A DNA stretch of 64,000 nt from Zizania palustris. Taxonomy: Eukaryota > Streptophyta > Magnoliopsida > Poales > Poaceae. The notes beneath the pieces were generated by a model, which searched no databases, had not been told where the DNA came from, and saw nothing but the letters and a program-made list of their open reading frames with translations. The stretch is taken from positions 91,047,023 through 91,111,022 of the forward strand of contig JAAALK010000289.1 in NCBI GenBank assembly GCA_019279435.1, in the 5' to 3' direction. A program made the translations under genes and the position numbers. The stretch's first letter is position 1. Each line of letters begins with the position of its first letter. Below, piece by piece: positions 22,574 through 32,025 of this stretch.

Positions 22574-23016
22574 CAAAAGGCAGCCCCTCAGCAACTGGGT
22601 TAAGTCGATCCCGATGGATTTAGTGGGATCACCTCCAATGTTTGGCAAAAGGTAATCATGAGTACAGTTCACGAAATGCAAGAATGTTTGTAAGACCGGG
22701 ATCGAGGGAAGCAAAATCTTCGGCCTACATATGACAATGCACAACTGTGAACAATGAAGCCCGGTCCGACGTCGCCACAAAGAAAAATAGATGCATCAAA
22801 CCAAGCGACATATGTCACAGTCATTCATGGCCGAAGAAAAAATGAGAAGAAGGGGAAGGAAAAGCCGATGCCGGACGCATTATATATGAAGTATTGGAAG
22901 ATAAAGGGTTTCAGCTAATAGTGATAAATTTGAAAAGACGTGGCGAAGGCGTATGAAAGGACATGACGGTAGAGGGTGATGATGACCGATAATTTTGAAA
23001 CATCTGTTACCCCTTT
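22574..23016. other. Upstream region of PMD-like gene / 3' region of element B
   Basis: No gene is recognised. The sequence is a purine-rich plus strand (runs such as GAAGAAGGGGAAGGAAAAG at about 22847-22865) that could include a polypurine tract. The 3' LTR that should follow is displaced by element C at 23017. Confidence 0.4.
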
Positions 23017-23631
23017 TGATATGGGGTGACCCGATCTTCTCATTGAGCTTGATGTAGATGGAGGATAACTTTTGAGACACTGACGATTATCCGGTTGTTC
23101 CCTTGCTGCCAATGAAACAGATCTCAACCCTATAGATATTTACAACACCACAAACTTGCGCACATAGCCACCGGCCACGAAGCGGTGCTGCTATCTCCTA
23201 ATTCCCAATGGAACAGCAGATAACACTTCACTTTCCCAGTAGCAATCACACCAGATCGAAACAAAGTGGTGGAGGTAAAATTCCTGATCGAAACATAGAG
23301 GAATTTGTGATAAACAGTAGAAGGCAGAATAGCACTTCAATCTGAATCAATCTAATTTCAAAAATAAACAGCAAAGTTTTCTATGGCCGGCTACTTTTAT
23401 ATATATATGGGGTATTAAAGAGGCCAGGGACGTCTGGGGGTCGTCCAAATAGAATCCTATATGAATACAACTCAGTTACAAGCCCATGGGCTTCAGACTG
23501 AATAAGTAACACGCATTGTTTTGCTGATTGCGATATGCTCGGACCGAATCTGGAGGTGTAGCTTGATCCGTTGGAAAGAAGACTTCTCAAGTTTTCCAAA
23601 TAGTCAAAGATCATCAAAATTGGAGCTTCCA
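23017..23631 (-). repeat. 3' LTR of element C
   Basis: On the minus strand it starts TGGAAGCTCC and ends CCATATCA. It is about 90% similar by eye to 47691-48300. A TATATATATAAAAG box is visible near 23391-23405 on the minus strand. The LTR divergence is clearly greater than for copia A, in line with C being the older host. Confidence 0.8.
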
Positions 23632-24254
23632 TGTAAAATTTATGCACATTTTAATAGGGTTAATTTTTTCTGTGCCATTACAATTTTTACGGTTTGCCAA
23701 AATGCCATCGTTGTGTCACTGCCAGATGGGGGCCGCCACAGTCACTGACAGTGGCATGTAAGTAATTTCTGAAAGTTATAGTGGCATGTGAGTAATTTTC
23801 CCATTTTAATATGGTGTTGTCCCTACAGTCCGAGTCCAAGTCCAAGTCCAAGACATGTAAAAATTTATCTCCACCTTCTCTTGGCACAAAAGTAACATCC
23901 CAAATTTATATATTATCTTTGGATGGCCCTGACTTGGTCCCCAATCAACTTCCATGATGATCCATTGTCTTTATGTGCTCTTAACATGTCGCTTTATCCA
24001 TGTAAGTATTTTTGTAATTGAATGGCAACACATTCATGGTGTAGCATACATTGTTCAAATAAATAAAATGTAAATATAATATAGAATGCATGCACCTTGT
24101 GTTGTTTATTATAAAGCATAAGCATGGTCATATCCCAGCTTTTGATGTCCTCATCATTCTCTCTTTCTTGGCCACAAACCGTCCTCGGTTTGTTCTTGTA
24201 TTAGTAGTCGTTGGAGCTCCTAGCAAAAAAGATATCATTGTGCAATATCACTTG
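23632..24254 (-). other. 3' internal region of element C, no clear gene
   Basis: AT-rich. On the plus strand an imperfect repeat of ATAGTGGCATGTGAGTAATTT occurs twice near 23750-23800, and a triple CCGAGTCCAAG-type run lies at 23830-23850. A minus-strand piece near 24100-24240 has a few open codons but no motif I recognise. A second imperfect copy of the stretch is not seen elsewhere in the window. Confidence 0.5.
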
Positions 24255-24841
24255 TGTTAGGGGAGATAATCCGGATGGAAGGTGGAAGTACAAAGAGCAG
24301 TACGCTCCGAGGGAAAGGCCACGTCCGGAGGAGGCTTGACGCCCCGTTCCGGAGGTACCTGCGGGCCCCGAGGCAAGGAGGCCTAGGGATCTCCGGAAGC
24401 CCCGAAGCGGACGGAAGGGGCCTTCGGACAGACGCTCGGTGGGATGCCGGAGGCAAGCCTCTGGCAGGTGCGAAGGCTCCCGGGCATGACAGAAGACCAG
24501 GAGACGACCCGGTCAAGGTGGTCAGGGGACAGGATCGCGATCGCCCGCGCTGTGTCGGGCGATCGCTGCAGCGACCGGCGCAAATGATACGCTGTCAGGG
24601 CTGCGCTTTTTGTCTGTACTGTGTAGCAACTATTCTTGTCTGTATTGCAAGCCTGTGCCAGGCCGAGTAACGGGTAAGGGGTTTTGGAAGTATTAGACCC
24701 CCCCTTCTTTGGGCCGGGTTGCTCTATAAATACTTCCGTCCCCAGTTGTAATAGACACACGATCCAAGAATACAACCTGAGCTCTACACTCCATTACTCT
24801 CATTTTCCAAAAACCTGTTGGCTCGATCCATCGTCCCAACA
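24255..24841 (+). repeat. 5' LTR of A2 left part (587 bp)
   Basis: It begins TGTTAGGGGAG and ends CGTCCCAACA. A TATAAATA box is at 24725-24732. The primer-binding site follows. The body is GC-rich and unlike the LTR at 35781. Confidence 0.75.
24725..24732 (+). promoter_or_regulatory. TATA box in A2 5' LTR
   Basis: TATAAATA about 470 bp into the LTR and about 110 bp before its end. Confidence 0.55.
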
Positions 24842-24843
24842 GT

Positions 24844-24863
24844 TGGCTCCGTTCGTGGGGATC
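24844..24863 (+). other. Primer-binding site of A2, tRNA-Asp-like
   Basis: TGGCTCCGTTCGTGGGGATC starts two bases after the LTR. It agrees at about 16 of 20 positions with the complement of a plant tRNA-Asp 3' end as I recall it, so this is a probable, somewhat diverged tRNA-Asp site. Confidence 0.55.
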
Positions 24864-24907
24864 CTAGTTCGAGAAGCTAGAATCCTCTACATTCATTCCA
24901 CAGAGAC

Positions 24908-26122
24908 ATGTCGGGTCGGAAGAGCGCGAGCACGGTTCCTCTGCGGAGGTCAGCCCACACCGCCGGAGTCGAGCCTGCTCCAGTCGTCGCTCCGGACCCT
25001 CCAGCCGTCGCATCTACCGAAGCGCCTAGCACAGAGCCAAACCAGGCTCCTGGGGGGATGCCGGAGGCTCGGGGTCCTGCTGGTTATACGGAGCCGGCCT
25101 CTATGAACCCCTCAGGGCTCCGGGAGGGGCCTTTTGAGTTGCACCCCCTATGCAGGCCCCCGGCGGTGGCCCTCCGAACTGACTACGTCCTGTCGCAAGA
25201 CCCATAAACTGCCTCCGGGGGAAGCGGGAGCCAGGCTGATGCCCTGGTAGCCGCGAATGCCAGATTGAAGGTGGAGCTGGCCCAATGGCGCCAGGAGGCG
25301 TCACTCCACCCTCCAGAGCCCTCCCAGCCGCTGGGGGTTGCGGCCGTGGCCTTGAGCGATGATGAAGACCAAGTGGAGGAGGAGAACGCGTCGTACAACG
25401 AGGAGTCTCCCCTGCATCCTGACCTCTAGAGGGTGCGGTTCAACTCCAAGTTTCGTGCTGCCAAGCTCCCGCTCCCGACCATGGGGTCCGCCCCGTTCTA
25501 GATCTTCATCGCCAAGACTTCGGCCGCCAAGACTCCGGTCACTGGGACTCCCGGCGAGGTTGGAAGCACCTTCGAGGGGAGGTCCTCAGCATCACCCCGA
25601 GGGGCCCCACCAAGCACCCGCACACATCCGGCGGGGGACGTCCCTCCAGAGCTAGGGTTCCACCAAGAGCATTTCCCGGAGGGGCAACTCTCTACTGCAG
25701 CGTCCACGGTGAGAACCGGAGCCATGACACCGACTCTTGCCGAACCATCCTCGCCCTCCGGAATGACTACCTCGAGCAAAACTCCGGCCACAGCTCCTCC
25801 GACAAAGGGGCTCCCGTCCCCCGCCCCGACGTCGTCTAGGTAGTCGGGCGCCGGGACGAGCCAGAAGCTTTGGGCCCAGCCCTGGAACTCGGCAGGTTCC
25901 AAGCCCCCAAGCTCGAGGACAGAGCAGACCGAGGGAAGCGGGTGGTCCTTCCCATATCCGGAGGAGGATTTCTAGGAGCCATGTCCAAGCATCAGCGAAG
26001 GGAATACGTCCGGGAGGTCAGACATATCCTCCAGCCTCTCCACGCTTCCCGAATGGTCACACGTCCCGATCTCCTTCACCGCCGAGGACGCCACCGGCGT
26101 CAAGTTCCCACACGCTGATCCC
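24908..26122 (+). pseudogene. gag of A2 (left part), internally deleted
   Basis: It starts with ATG at 24908 (MSGRKSASTVPLRRSAH). A TAA at 25205-25207 interrupts. The block WRQEASLHPPEP, the NEESPLHPDL region and the line to FNSKFRAAKLP match A1. Then, instead of the capsid core, the sequence runs as proline/threonine-rich filler and rejoins A1 at the HGENRSHDTDSC knuckle (about 25705) and at VVLPISGGG (about 25950). The capsid core is therefore absent, so this copy could not build particles on its own. It ends at the N gap with the start of the protease linker (SHVPISFTAED type, frame-shifted). Confidence 0.75.
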
Positions 26123-27122
26123 NNNNNNNNNNNNNNNNNNNNNNNNNNNNNNNNNNNNNNNNNNNNNNNNNNNNNNNNNNNNNNNNNNNNNNNNNNNNNN
26201 NNNNNNNNNNNNNNNNNNNNNNNNNNNNNNNNNNNNNNNNNNNNNNNNNNNNNNNNNNNNNNNNNNNNNNNNNNNNNNNNNNNNNNNNNNNNNNNNNNNN
26301 NNNNNNNNNNNNNNNNNNNNNNNNNNNNNNNNNNNNNNNNNNNNNNNNNNNNNNNNNNNNNNNNNNNNNNNNNNNNNNNNNNNNNNNNNNNNNNNNNNNN
26401 NNNNNNNNNNNNNNNNNNNNNNNNNNNNNNNNNNNNNNNNNNNNNNNNNNNNNNNNNNNNNNNNNNNNNNNNNNNNNNNNNNNNNNNNNNNNNNNNNNNN
26501 NNNNNNNNNNNNNNNNNNNNNNNNNNNNNNNNNNNNNNNNNNNNNNNNNNNNNNNNNNNNNNNNNNNNNNNNNNNNNNNNNNNNNNNNNNNNNNNNNNNN
26601 NNNNNNNNNNNNNNNNNNNNNNNNNNNNNNNNNNNNNNNNNNNNNNNNNNNNNNNNNNNNNNNNNNNNNNNNNNNNNNNNNNNNNNNNNNNNNNNNNNNN
26701 NNNNNNNNNNNNNNNNNNNNNNNNNNNNNNNNNNNNNNNNNNNNNNNNNNNNNNNNNNNNNNNNNNNNNNNNNNNNNNNNNNNNNNNNNNNNNNNNNNNN
26801 NNNNNNNNNNNNNNNNNNNNNNNNNNNNNNNNNNNNNNNNNNNNNNNNNNNNNNNNNNNNNNNNNNNNNNNNNNNNNNNNNNNNNNNNNNNNNNNNNNNN
26901 NNNNNNNNNNNNNNNNNNNNNNNNNNNNNNNNNNNNNNNNNNNNNNNNNNNNNNNNNNNNNNNNNNNNNNNNNNNNNNNNNNNNNNNNNNNNNNNNNNNN
27001 NNNNNNNNNNNNNNNNNNNNNNNNNNNNNNNNNNNNNNNNNNNNNNNNNNNNNNNNNNNNNNNNNNNNNNNNNNNNNNNNNNNNNNNNNNNNNNNNNNNN
27101 NNNNNNNNNNNNNNNNNNNNNN
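26123..27122. other. Assembly gap, exactly 1,000 N
   Basis: A run of N of round length 1,000, which usually stands for unknown size. It falls where the protease and the N-terminal RT linker of A2 would be. Confidence 0.98.
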
Positions 27123-28797
27123 GTTCGGGGCCATAGCACATCATAATTACCTTTGTCTCAAAATGCCCACGCAAGGTGGAGTGCTTACTATTTCAGGAGA
27201 CCAAGCTGTAGCCAGGAGGACGGAGTATGGCCATGGGCAGCCATTGGACCCCGACAAGTGCATAATGTGGCGGAAAGCGTCGAAGAAGTACCGAAGGCCT
27301 CGAACCCTCCGAAGGGATCTTCGCTCAAGCCAAGCCCGGAGGGTGATGTTGAGACAAGAATAATCTCGGAAGATGGCAAAGAGTACCCAGTGAAATTCGG
27401 CAAGGGGCTATCTCCAGAAATAACCACCTCGTTAGAAGAAGTCGTCAGGAAAAATCTGGACATATTTGCTTGGGCTGACGAAGACATCACTGGGGTCAAT
27501 CGAAGCATCATCGAGCATAGTCTGCTCGTCAACCCGAAGGCCAAGCCGGTGCGCCAGGGCTCCGCAAGCTGTCAGCAGAAAGAGCAAGCCTAGCCAAGGC
27601 CGATGTAGAAAAATTGTTAAGAGCTGGCATCATTAGGGAGGTAGCCCATACCGAGTGGTTGGCTAACCCTGTTTTTGTAAGGAAGAAGGACTCGAGCAAG
27701 TGGCGCATGTGTATTGATTTCACTTCATTAAATAAAGCATGCCCGCGAGACCCCTACCCGATGCCCCGAATAGATCAGTTGGTAGATTCCACAGCTGGGT
27801 CCGAATTGCTAAGTTTCCTCGACGCATACTCCGGATATCATCAAGTATGGCTAAAACGCGAAGACAAAGCCAAGACAAGCTTTATAACTACTTCCGGAGT
27901 ATTTTGTTATGTAGAATGCCTTTTGGGCTGCGGAATGCCGGAGCAACCTTTTCTCGTTTAATAGCTAAAGCTCTAGGTCATCAAATAGGCCGAAATGTCG
28001 AGGCCTATATGGATGATATTGTAATAAAAAGTGCTCAAAAGCACCAGCATAGCCTAGATCTAGCCGAAACGTTTGAGAGCCTCCGAGCATGTGGAGTACG
28101 CCTCAATCCGGAAAAATGTATATTCGGAGCTCAAGCAGGGAAACTGCTAGGGTACTTAGTTTCGAGCAGGAGAATCGAAGCTAGCCCAACACAGATAAGT
28201 GCACTGCAAAGGATGGCTCCTCCAGAGAATTTGAAGCAGGTTCAAAAGTTAGCAGGGAGACTTGCAGCTCTTAGCAGGTTCCTGGCCAGGTCAGCAGAGC
28301 GGAGCCTCCCAATTTTCAAAGCACTAAAGGGGTCTGAAAGCTTTCAATGGACATCGGAGTGCCAAAAGAGCTTCGATGATATAAAAGAATACCTCGGAAG
28401 ATTATCAATTTTGACAGTTCCCCTCCCAGAAGAAACATTGCTCCTTTATCTTGCAGCAACAAATTCAGCAGTGAGCGCAGTACTAGTCCGGGAAGTTGAG
28501 CTTAAAGGAAAGCTAGTCCAAAACCCAGTATATTTTGTGTCGGAGGCATTATCCGGAGCTAAAGTCAGATAGTCTGAGCTCGAGAAATTTGCTTATGCCC
28601 TAGTAATGGCCTCGCGGAAGCTGAGGAATTATTTCTTGGCGCATAACCTGATTGTCCCTACGTCGTATCCTCTTGGGGATATGCTCTGAAACAAAGATTT
28701 CACAGGCAGGATTGGAAAATGGGCGGTCGAGCTGGCACCCTTCGAAATCTCCTTCACGGCGAGGACAGCTGTCAAATCTCAAATTATAGCAGATTTC
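27123..28797 (+). pseudogene. pol of A2: protease end and reverse transcriptase
   Basis: After the gap: the protease tail (MPTQGGVLTISGDQ), a linker in a second frame (EDGKEYPVKFGKGLSPEI; NRSIIEHSLLVNPK), then RT with RMCIDFTSLNKACP, YPMPRIDQLVD, MPFGLRNAGATFSR and an intact YMDD tetrad near 28006. A 1-bp deletion relative to A1 at about 27911 breaks the frame, a TAG cuts it at about 28570, and a TGA lies at about 28688 in the RNase H linker. These few lesions contrast with A1, so this right part is much younger. Confidence 0.85.
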
Positions 28798-30543
28798 GTG
28801 GCAGAATGGACTCCATCTGCACTTTGGACCCCAGAAGAACCCTCCGAAGGTTTTTGGACAATATTCTCTGACGGAGCTTATCAAGCATCAGGTGCCGGAG
28901 CAGGGGCCGTCATCATATCACCATCAGGGCAGAAGGCCATGTATTCCGCAAGGCTCAACTTCAGAACCACTAATAACATTGCCGAGTATGAAGGAATCTT
29001 GCTAGGCCTCCGAAAGGCTAAAGCACTCGGAGCTGCAAGAATAGTGATCAAGACAGATTCCCAAGTCGTCGCGGGGCATATTGACAAAAGTTTTCAAGCA
29101 AAAAACCCACATCTCGCGCAATACCTTGAAGAAATCCGCAAGGCCGAAGCAGCATTCAAAGGGTTTACAGTTCGAAGCATCCCTCGGGCAGAGAATCAAC
29201 TCGCAGATATTCTGGCAAAGGCTGCAGCAGGAGCGGTGGACCTCCCGGAGGGTGCTTTCTACGAAGAGCTAGAGCAGCCAGCGGCTGACCAAATACCCTC
29301 GTCAGAAGTAATGTGCATTCCAACTACAGAATGGCGGGCTCCGATAATAAGCGTGTTGCAAAGTAGCATGGACCCTCCTGAAGGCCCAGAAGCTCGAAGG
29401 TTGCAAGCAAGAGCTCGAAATTACAAGCTTGTTGATGAAGTACTATACAAGGCCGGAGTGTGTTCACCCCTGCTTCGATGCATCTCACGGCCCGAAGGTC
29501 AAGACATACTTCGGGGCATCCACGAAGGGCTATGTGGAGGTCATTTAGCCCCTCGAGCGCTAGCAGGCAAGACGCTTCGGCAAGGGTTTTATTGGCCAAC
29601 AATAGTAAAAGATGCGGAAGAACTAGTTCGAACATGCCAAGGCTGCCAGTGGATGGGCAGACGGAGCCATCACCCGCCAGCTCAGCTTCAAGTTATTGCC
29701 CCAGTATGGCCAATGGCTAGATGGGGCATGGACCTCATAGGCCCTTTCCCAGTGGCAAAAGGCGGCTTCAAATTTGCGGTGGTGGCAATCGAATATTTCT
29801 CAAAATGGGTTGAGGCGGAGCCGCTAACAGCTATCACCTCGAAGAATGTGCAACGATTTTTCTGGCAAAATATAATATGCAGGTTCGGAGTTCCAAGAGA
29901 GTTGACGGTGGATAATGGAACCCAGTTCGAAGCTGGCACCTTCCAAACATTTTGTGAAGAACTGGGCATTAAGTTGTGCTTCGCAGCAGTACGGCATCCA
30001 CAGTCCAACGGAGCTGTTGAGCGAGCCAACGGGAACATCCTTTTCGGGCTGAATCGCCGAATTGTTGGATTGGCCAAGGGGCTGTGGGTCGAAGAGCTCC
30101 CCAAAATCTTGTGGTCCATTCGAACCACTCAAACCAGGTCAACGGGGTTCACACCGTTTAGATTACTCTTCGGAGATGAGGCCATGACTCCTACAGAGCT
30201 CAGAGGTGGATTGCTTCGCGTAGTACAGCCTGGGGACGAAAGTGACCGGAGCACTTCGCTGGACTTATCAGAAGAAACAAGGCTTCACGCTGTCGTGAAC
30301 CTATCTAAGTACCACAAGCACACCAAGACATGGTATGACCTGAAGGTAAAGCTAAATGAATTAAAACCGGGTCATCTGGTGTTACGCAGTGTAATAGCTC
30401 CGGGGAAGCTAGGAAACAAATGGGAAGGACCATATGTTATCTTACGCTCAGGACGCCCCGGGTCGTTTAAATTAGCCAATTTAGAAGGAGAAGAATTGAA
30501 GCATGCATGGCATGCGGAGAACCTTAAGCGTTATTTTGCTTAG
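28798..30543 (+). CDS. RNase H and integrase of A2, 581 codons open
   Basis: This is the longest intact ORF in the window and the 3' end of a gypsy pol polyprotein. RNase H: Asp25 in FSDGA, Glu63/65 in NNIAEYEG, Asp87 in KTDSQ. Integrase: zinc finger with IHEG..GGHLAP and CQGCQ near residues 240-285; core with WGMDLIGPFP, TVDNGTQF and HPQSNGAVERANG (D, D and E all present) near 300-420; C-terminal GPY motif in NKWEGPYVIL near 540. It is not a free-standing gene: the start at 28798 lies within the ancestral polyprotein and follows stops at 28570 and 28688. It would have degraded the RNA template and inserted cDNA. Confidence 0.9.
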   Translation: MAEWTPSALWTPEEPSEGFWTIFSDGAYQASGAGAGAVIISPSGQKAMYSARLNFRTTNNIAEYEGILLGLRKAKALGAARIVIKTDSQVVAGHIDKSFQAKNPHLAQYLEEIRKAEAAFKGFTVRSIPRAENQLADILAKAAAGAVDLPEGAFYEELEQPAADQIPSSEVMCIPTTEWRAPIISVLQSSMDPPEGPEARRLQARARNYKLVDEVLYKAGVCSPLLRCISRPEGQDILRGIHEGLCGGHLAPRALAGKTLRQGFYWPTIVKDAEELVRTCQGCQWMGRRSHHPPAQLQVIAPVWPMARWGMDLIGPFPVAKGGFKFAVVAIEYFSKWVEAEPLTAITSKNVQRFFWQNIICRFGVPRELTVDNGTQFEAGTFQTFCEELGIKLCFAAVRHPQSNGAVERANGNILFGLNRRIVGLAKGLWVEELPKILWSIRTTQTRSTGFTPFRLLFGDEAMTPTELRGGLLRVVQPGDESDRSTSLDLSEETRLHAVVNLSKYHKHTKTWYDLKVKLNELKPGHLVLRSVIAPGKLGNKWEGPYVILRSGRPGSFKLANLEGEELKHAWHAENLKRYFA

Positions 30544-30727
30544 GGGCCCCTTGTAATCATTTGTAAAAACTTCCCTTTCTATGAATAAAGATAAGGGTTG
30601 AATTTTGTTTGCTCTCCGAATATCCCTTACTCCTGATGGACGCATTAGGAGGACAGAGATGCTCGTAGAGCCAAGCATCTTTCTCAAGACCCAAGCAGCC
30701 GCCTTCAAACCATGGTTCAAGGGCTAC
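30544..30727 (+). other. Post-pol spacer of A2
   Basis: TTAGGGGCCCC follows the pol stop as in A1, with an AATAAAG at about 30583. No gene. Confidence 0.5.
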
Positions 30728-31252
30728 GTGGCCAACCTACGGATTCTAGGCTCCGGCTTGTTAGGATCCGTAGAAGAGTCTAAGGACTTTAAAGAAAAAC
30801 AGATTTTCGGCCTCCGGGTGCGAAGTATCTGTAAAAGAGCCGAAGGTGGCCAACCTACGGATTCCCGGCTCCGGCTTGTTAGGATCCGTAGAAGAGTCTA
30901 AGGACTTTAAAGAAAACAGATTTTCGGCCTCCGGGTGCGAAGTATCTGTAAAAGAGCCGAAGGTGGCCAACCTAAGGATTCCAGGCTCTAGCTTGTTAGG
31001 ATCCGTAGAAGAGTCTAAGGACTTTAAAGAAAAACAGATTTTCGGCCTCCGGGTGCGAAGTATTTGTAAAAGAGCCGAAGGTGGCCAACCTACGGATTCC
31101 AGGCTCCGGCTTGTTAGGATCTGTAGAAGAGTCTAAGGACTTTAAAGAAAAACAGATTTTCGGCCTCCGGGTGTGAAGTATCTGTAAAAGAGCCGAAGGT
31201 GGCCAACCTACGGATTCCAGGCTCCGGGTTGTTAGGATCCGTACAAGAGTTT
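30728..31252. repeat. ~118-bp tandem array of A2 with dimeric unit
   Basis: GTGGCCAACCT starts at 30728, 30846, 30963, 31081 and 31199, spacing 117-118 bp, so there are four full units and a partial fifth. Each unit is two ~59-bp halves with about 70% identity (GATTCCAGGCTCCGG-type and GATTTTCGGCCTCCGGGTG-type), both related to the ~60-bp A1 monomer. The copies are nearly identical to each other. Confidence 0.9.
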
Positions 31253-31457
31253 TAAAAAATATATATATAATAATAAAGCGAGAAATTTTTTAGTCTTCGA
31301 AAGCAAATGATAAGTACAAGGTTCGAAGCATGCAGGTGTTCGGACAGTCATTGTGCCTAGCGAACCCTTTTCTATGGTAAAGGCTCCACCACCCACAAGG
31401 GGGGTCGGAGGGTACGAGTCACACAGCATACTTTCGAAGCATCATTATAATTGTACA
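31253..31457. other. AT-rich spacer after the tandem array
   Basis: No gene. It contains ATATATATATAATAATAAAG at about 31260 and leads into the stop of the minus-strand terminal ORF. Confidence 0.4.
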
Positions 31458-31921
31458 TCAAGAGAAATTTGTGTCTAAGCCTAAATAAAATCGGAGACCC
31501 TTTCGGCCCCTAGAGCTACCCCTACGGCTACTTTGCCCTTCGGAGCTCGAAGCCGCCGAAGTCGTCCTTTTAGTCTGGATGCTTATCTTCTTCTTCGAGG
31601 CTCGTAGTCTCCTCTGCTCCTCTTGAAGCTCAGCCCATGTCAGGAGCCTTTCGGAGTCAGCCCCCGCAGGGTCTTCAGCTCGGTACTCCGAGTCGGACCA
31701 GTCAATAGGTTCGGAAGACGAGGACCCCTCCGTCTTCTCTTCCTCTTTAATATAAGCCAAGACGTCTCTTCGAACTTCAAGAGTGATCTCCCCCCGTCTC
31801 CGCGAGGAATAGAAAAGCGGGAGCGGCGGTAAGGTCTCAAACCCTCGAGGTTTGCCCACTCCTTTCGGAGCTCGTCGGTAATTTCCAGAAGTTCGAAGTC
31901 AGGGCTCGAAATGCATGACAA
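31458..31921 (-). CDS. Antisense terminal ORF/exon of family A (A2 copy)
   Basis: On the minus strand the reading opens after the acceptor-like CTCTTTTTTAG near 31925 and encodes DFELLEITDELRKEW, then LRPYRRSRFSIPRG. It shifts frame once (about 31800) into RRGEITLEVRRDVLAYIKEE, an acidic SSSEPIDWSDSE region, WAELQEEQRRLRASKKK and a Ser/Arg-rich tail, with a stop at 31458. No ATG starts the first block, so it may be a spliced 3' exon of the gene that ends at 32026 or a separate gene. Conserved in A1. Function unknown. Confidence 0.55.
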
Positions 31922-32025
31922 AACCTAAAAAAGAGCAGAACACCCAAGACAAGTTCCCGTTTATAACTTTTTCATTAATAAAAACAGGGTTTACAAGGCT
32001 TCATATACATAGCAGTCCTAAGCGG

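Larger units (their letters stand above)
15627..23016 (+). mobile_element. Ty3/gypsy element B, pol-depleted, with antisense cargo
   Basis: LTR 15627-16750, a primer-binding-like site, gag, protease, then directly the minus-strand cargo gene. RT, RNase H and integrase are missing between about 20140 and 20440. The element is interrupted at 23017 by gypsy element C, so its 3' LTR is not seen. It sits head to head with B', a relative in opposite orientation. The family is assigned by the cargo tail shared with B'. Confidence 0.7.

Noticed and set aside
24254..24775. ORFs in the A2 5' LTR on both strands
   Set aside because: They lie within LTR sequence, have no domain, and are not kept in the other LTR.
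25972..27174. Three long minus-strand ORFs of 344-400 codons
   Set aside because: They exist only because the 1,000 N contain no stop codons.
30605..31136. ORFs of about 96-98 codons in the tandem array
   Set aside because: They arise from the 118-bp repeat being read through; the unit length is not a multiple of three and the product has no domain.
30728..31252. Possible CRISPR array
   Set aside because: The repeats are adjacent units without unique spacers, in a plant retrotransposon.
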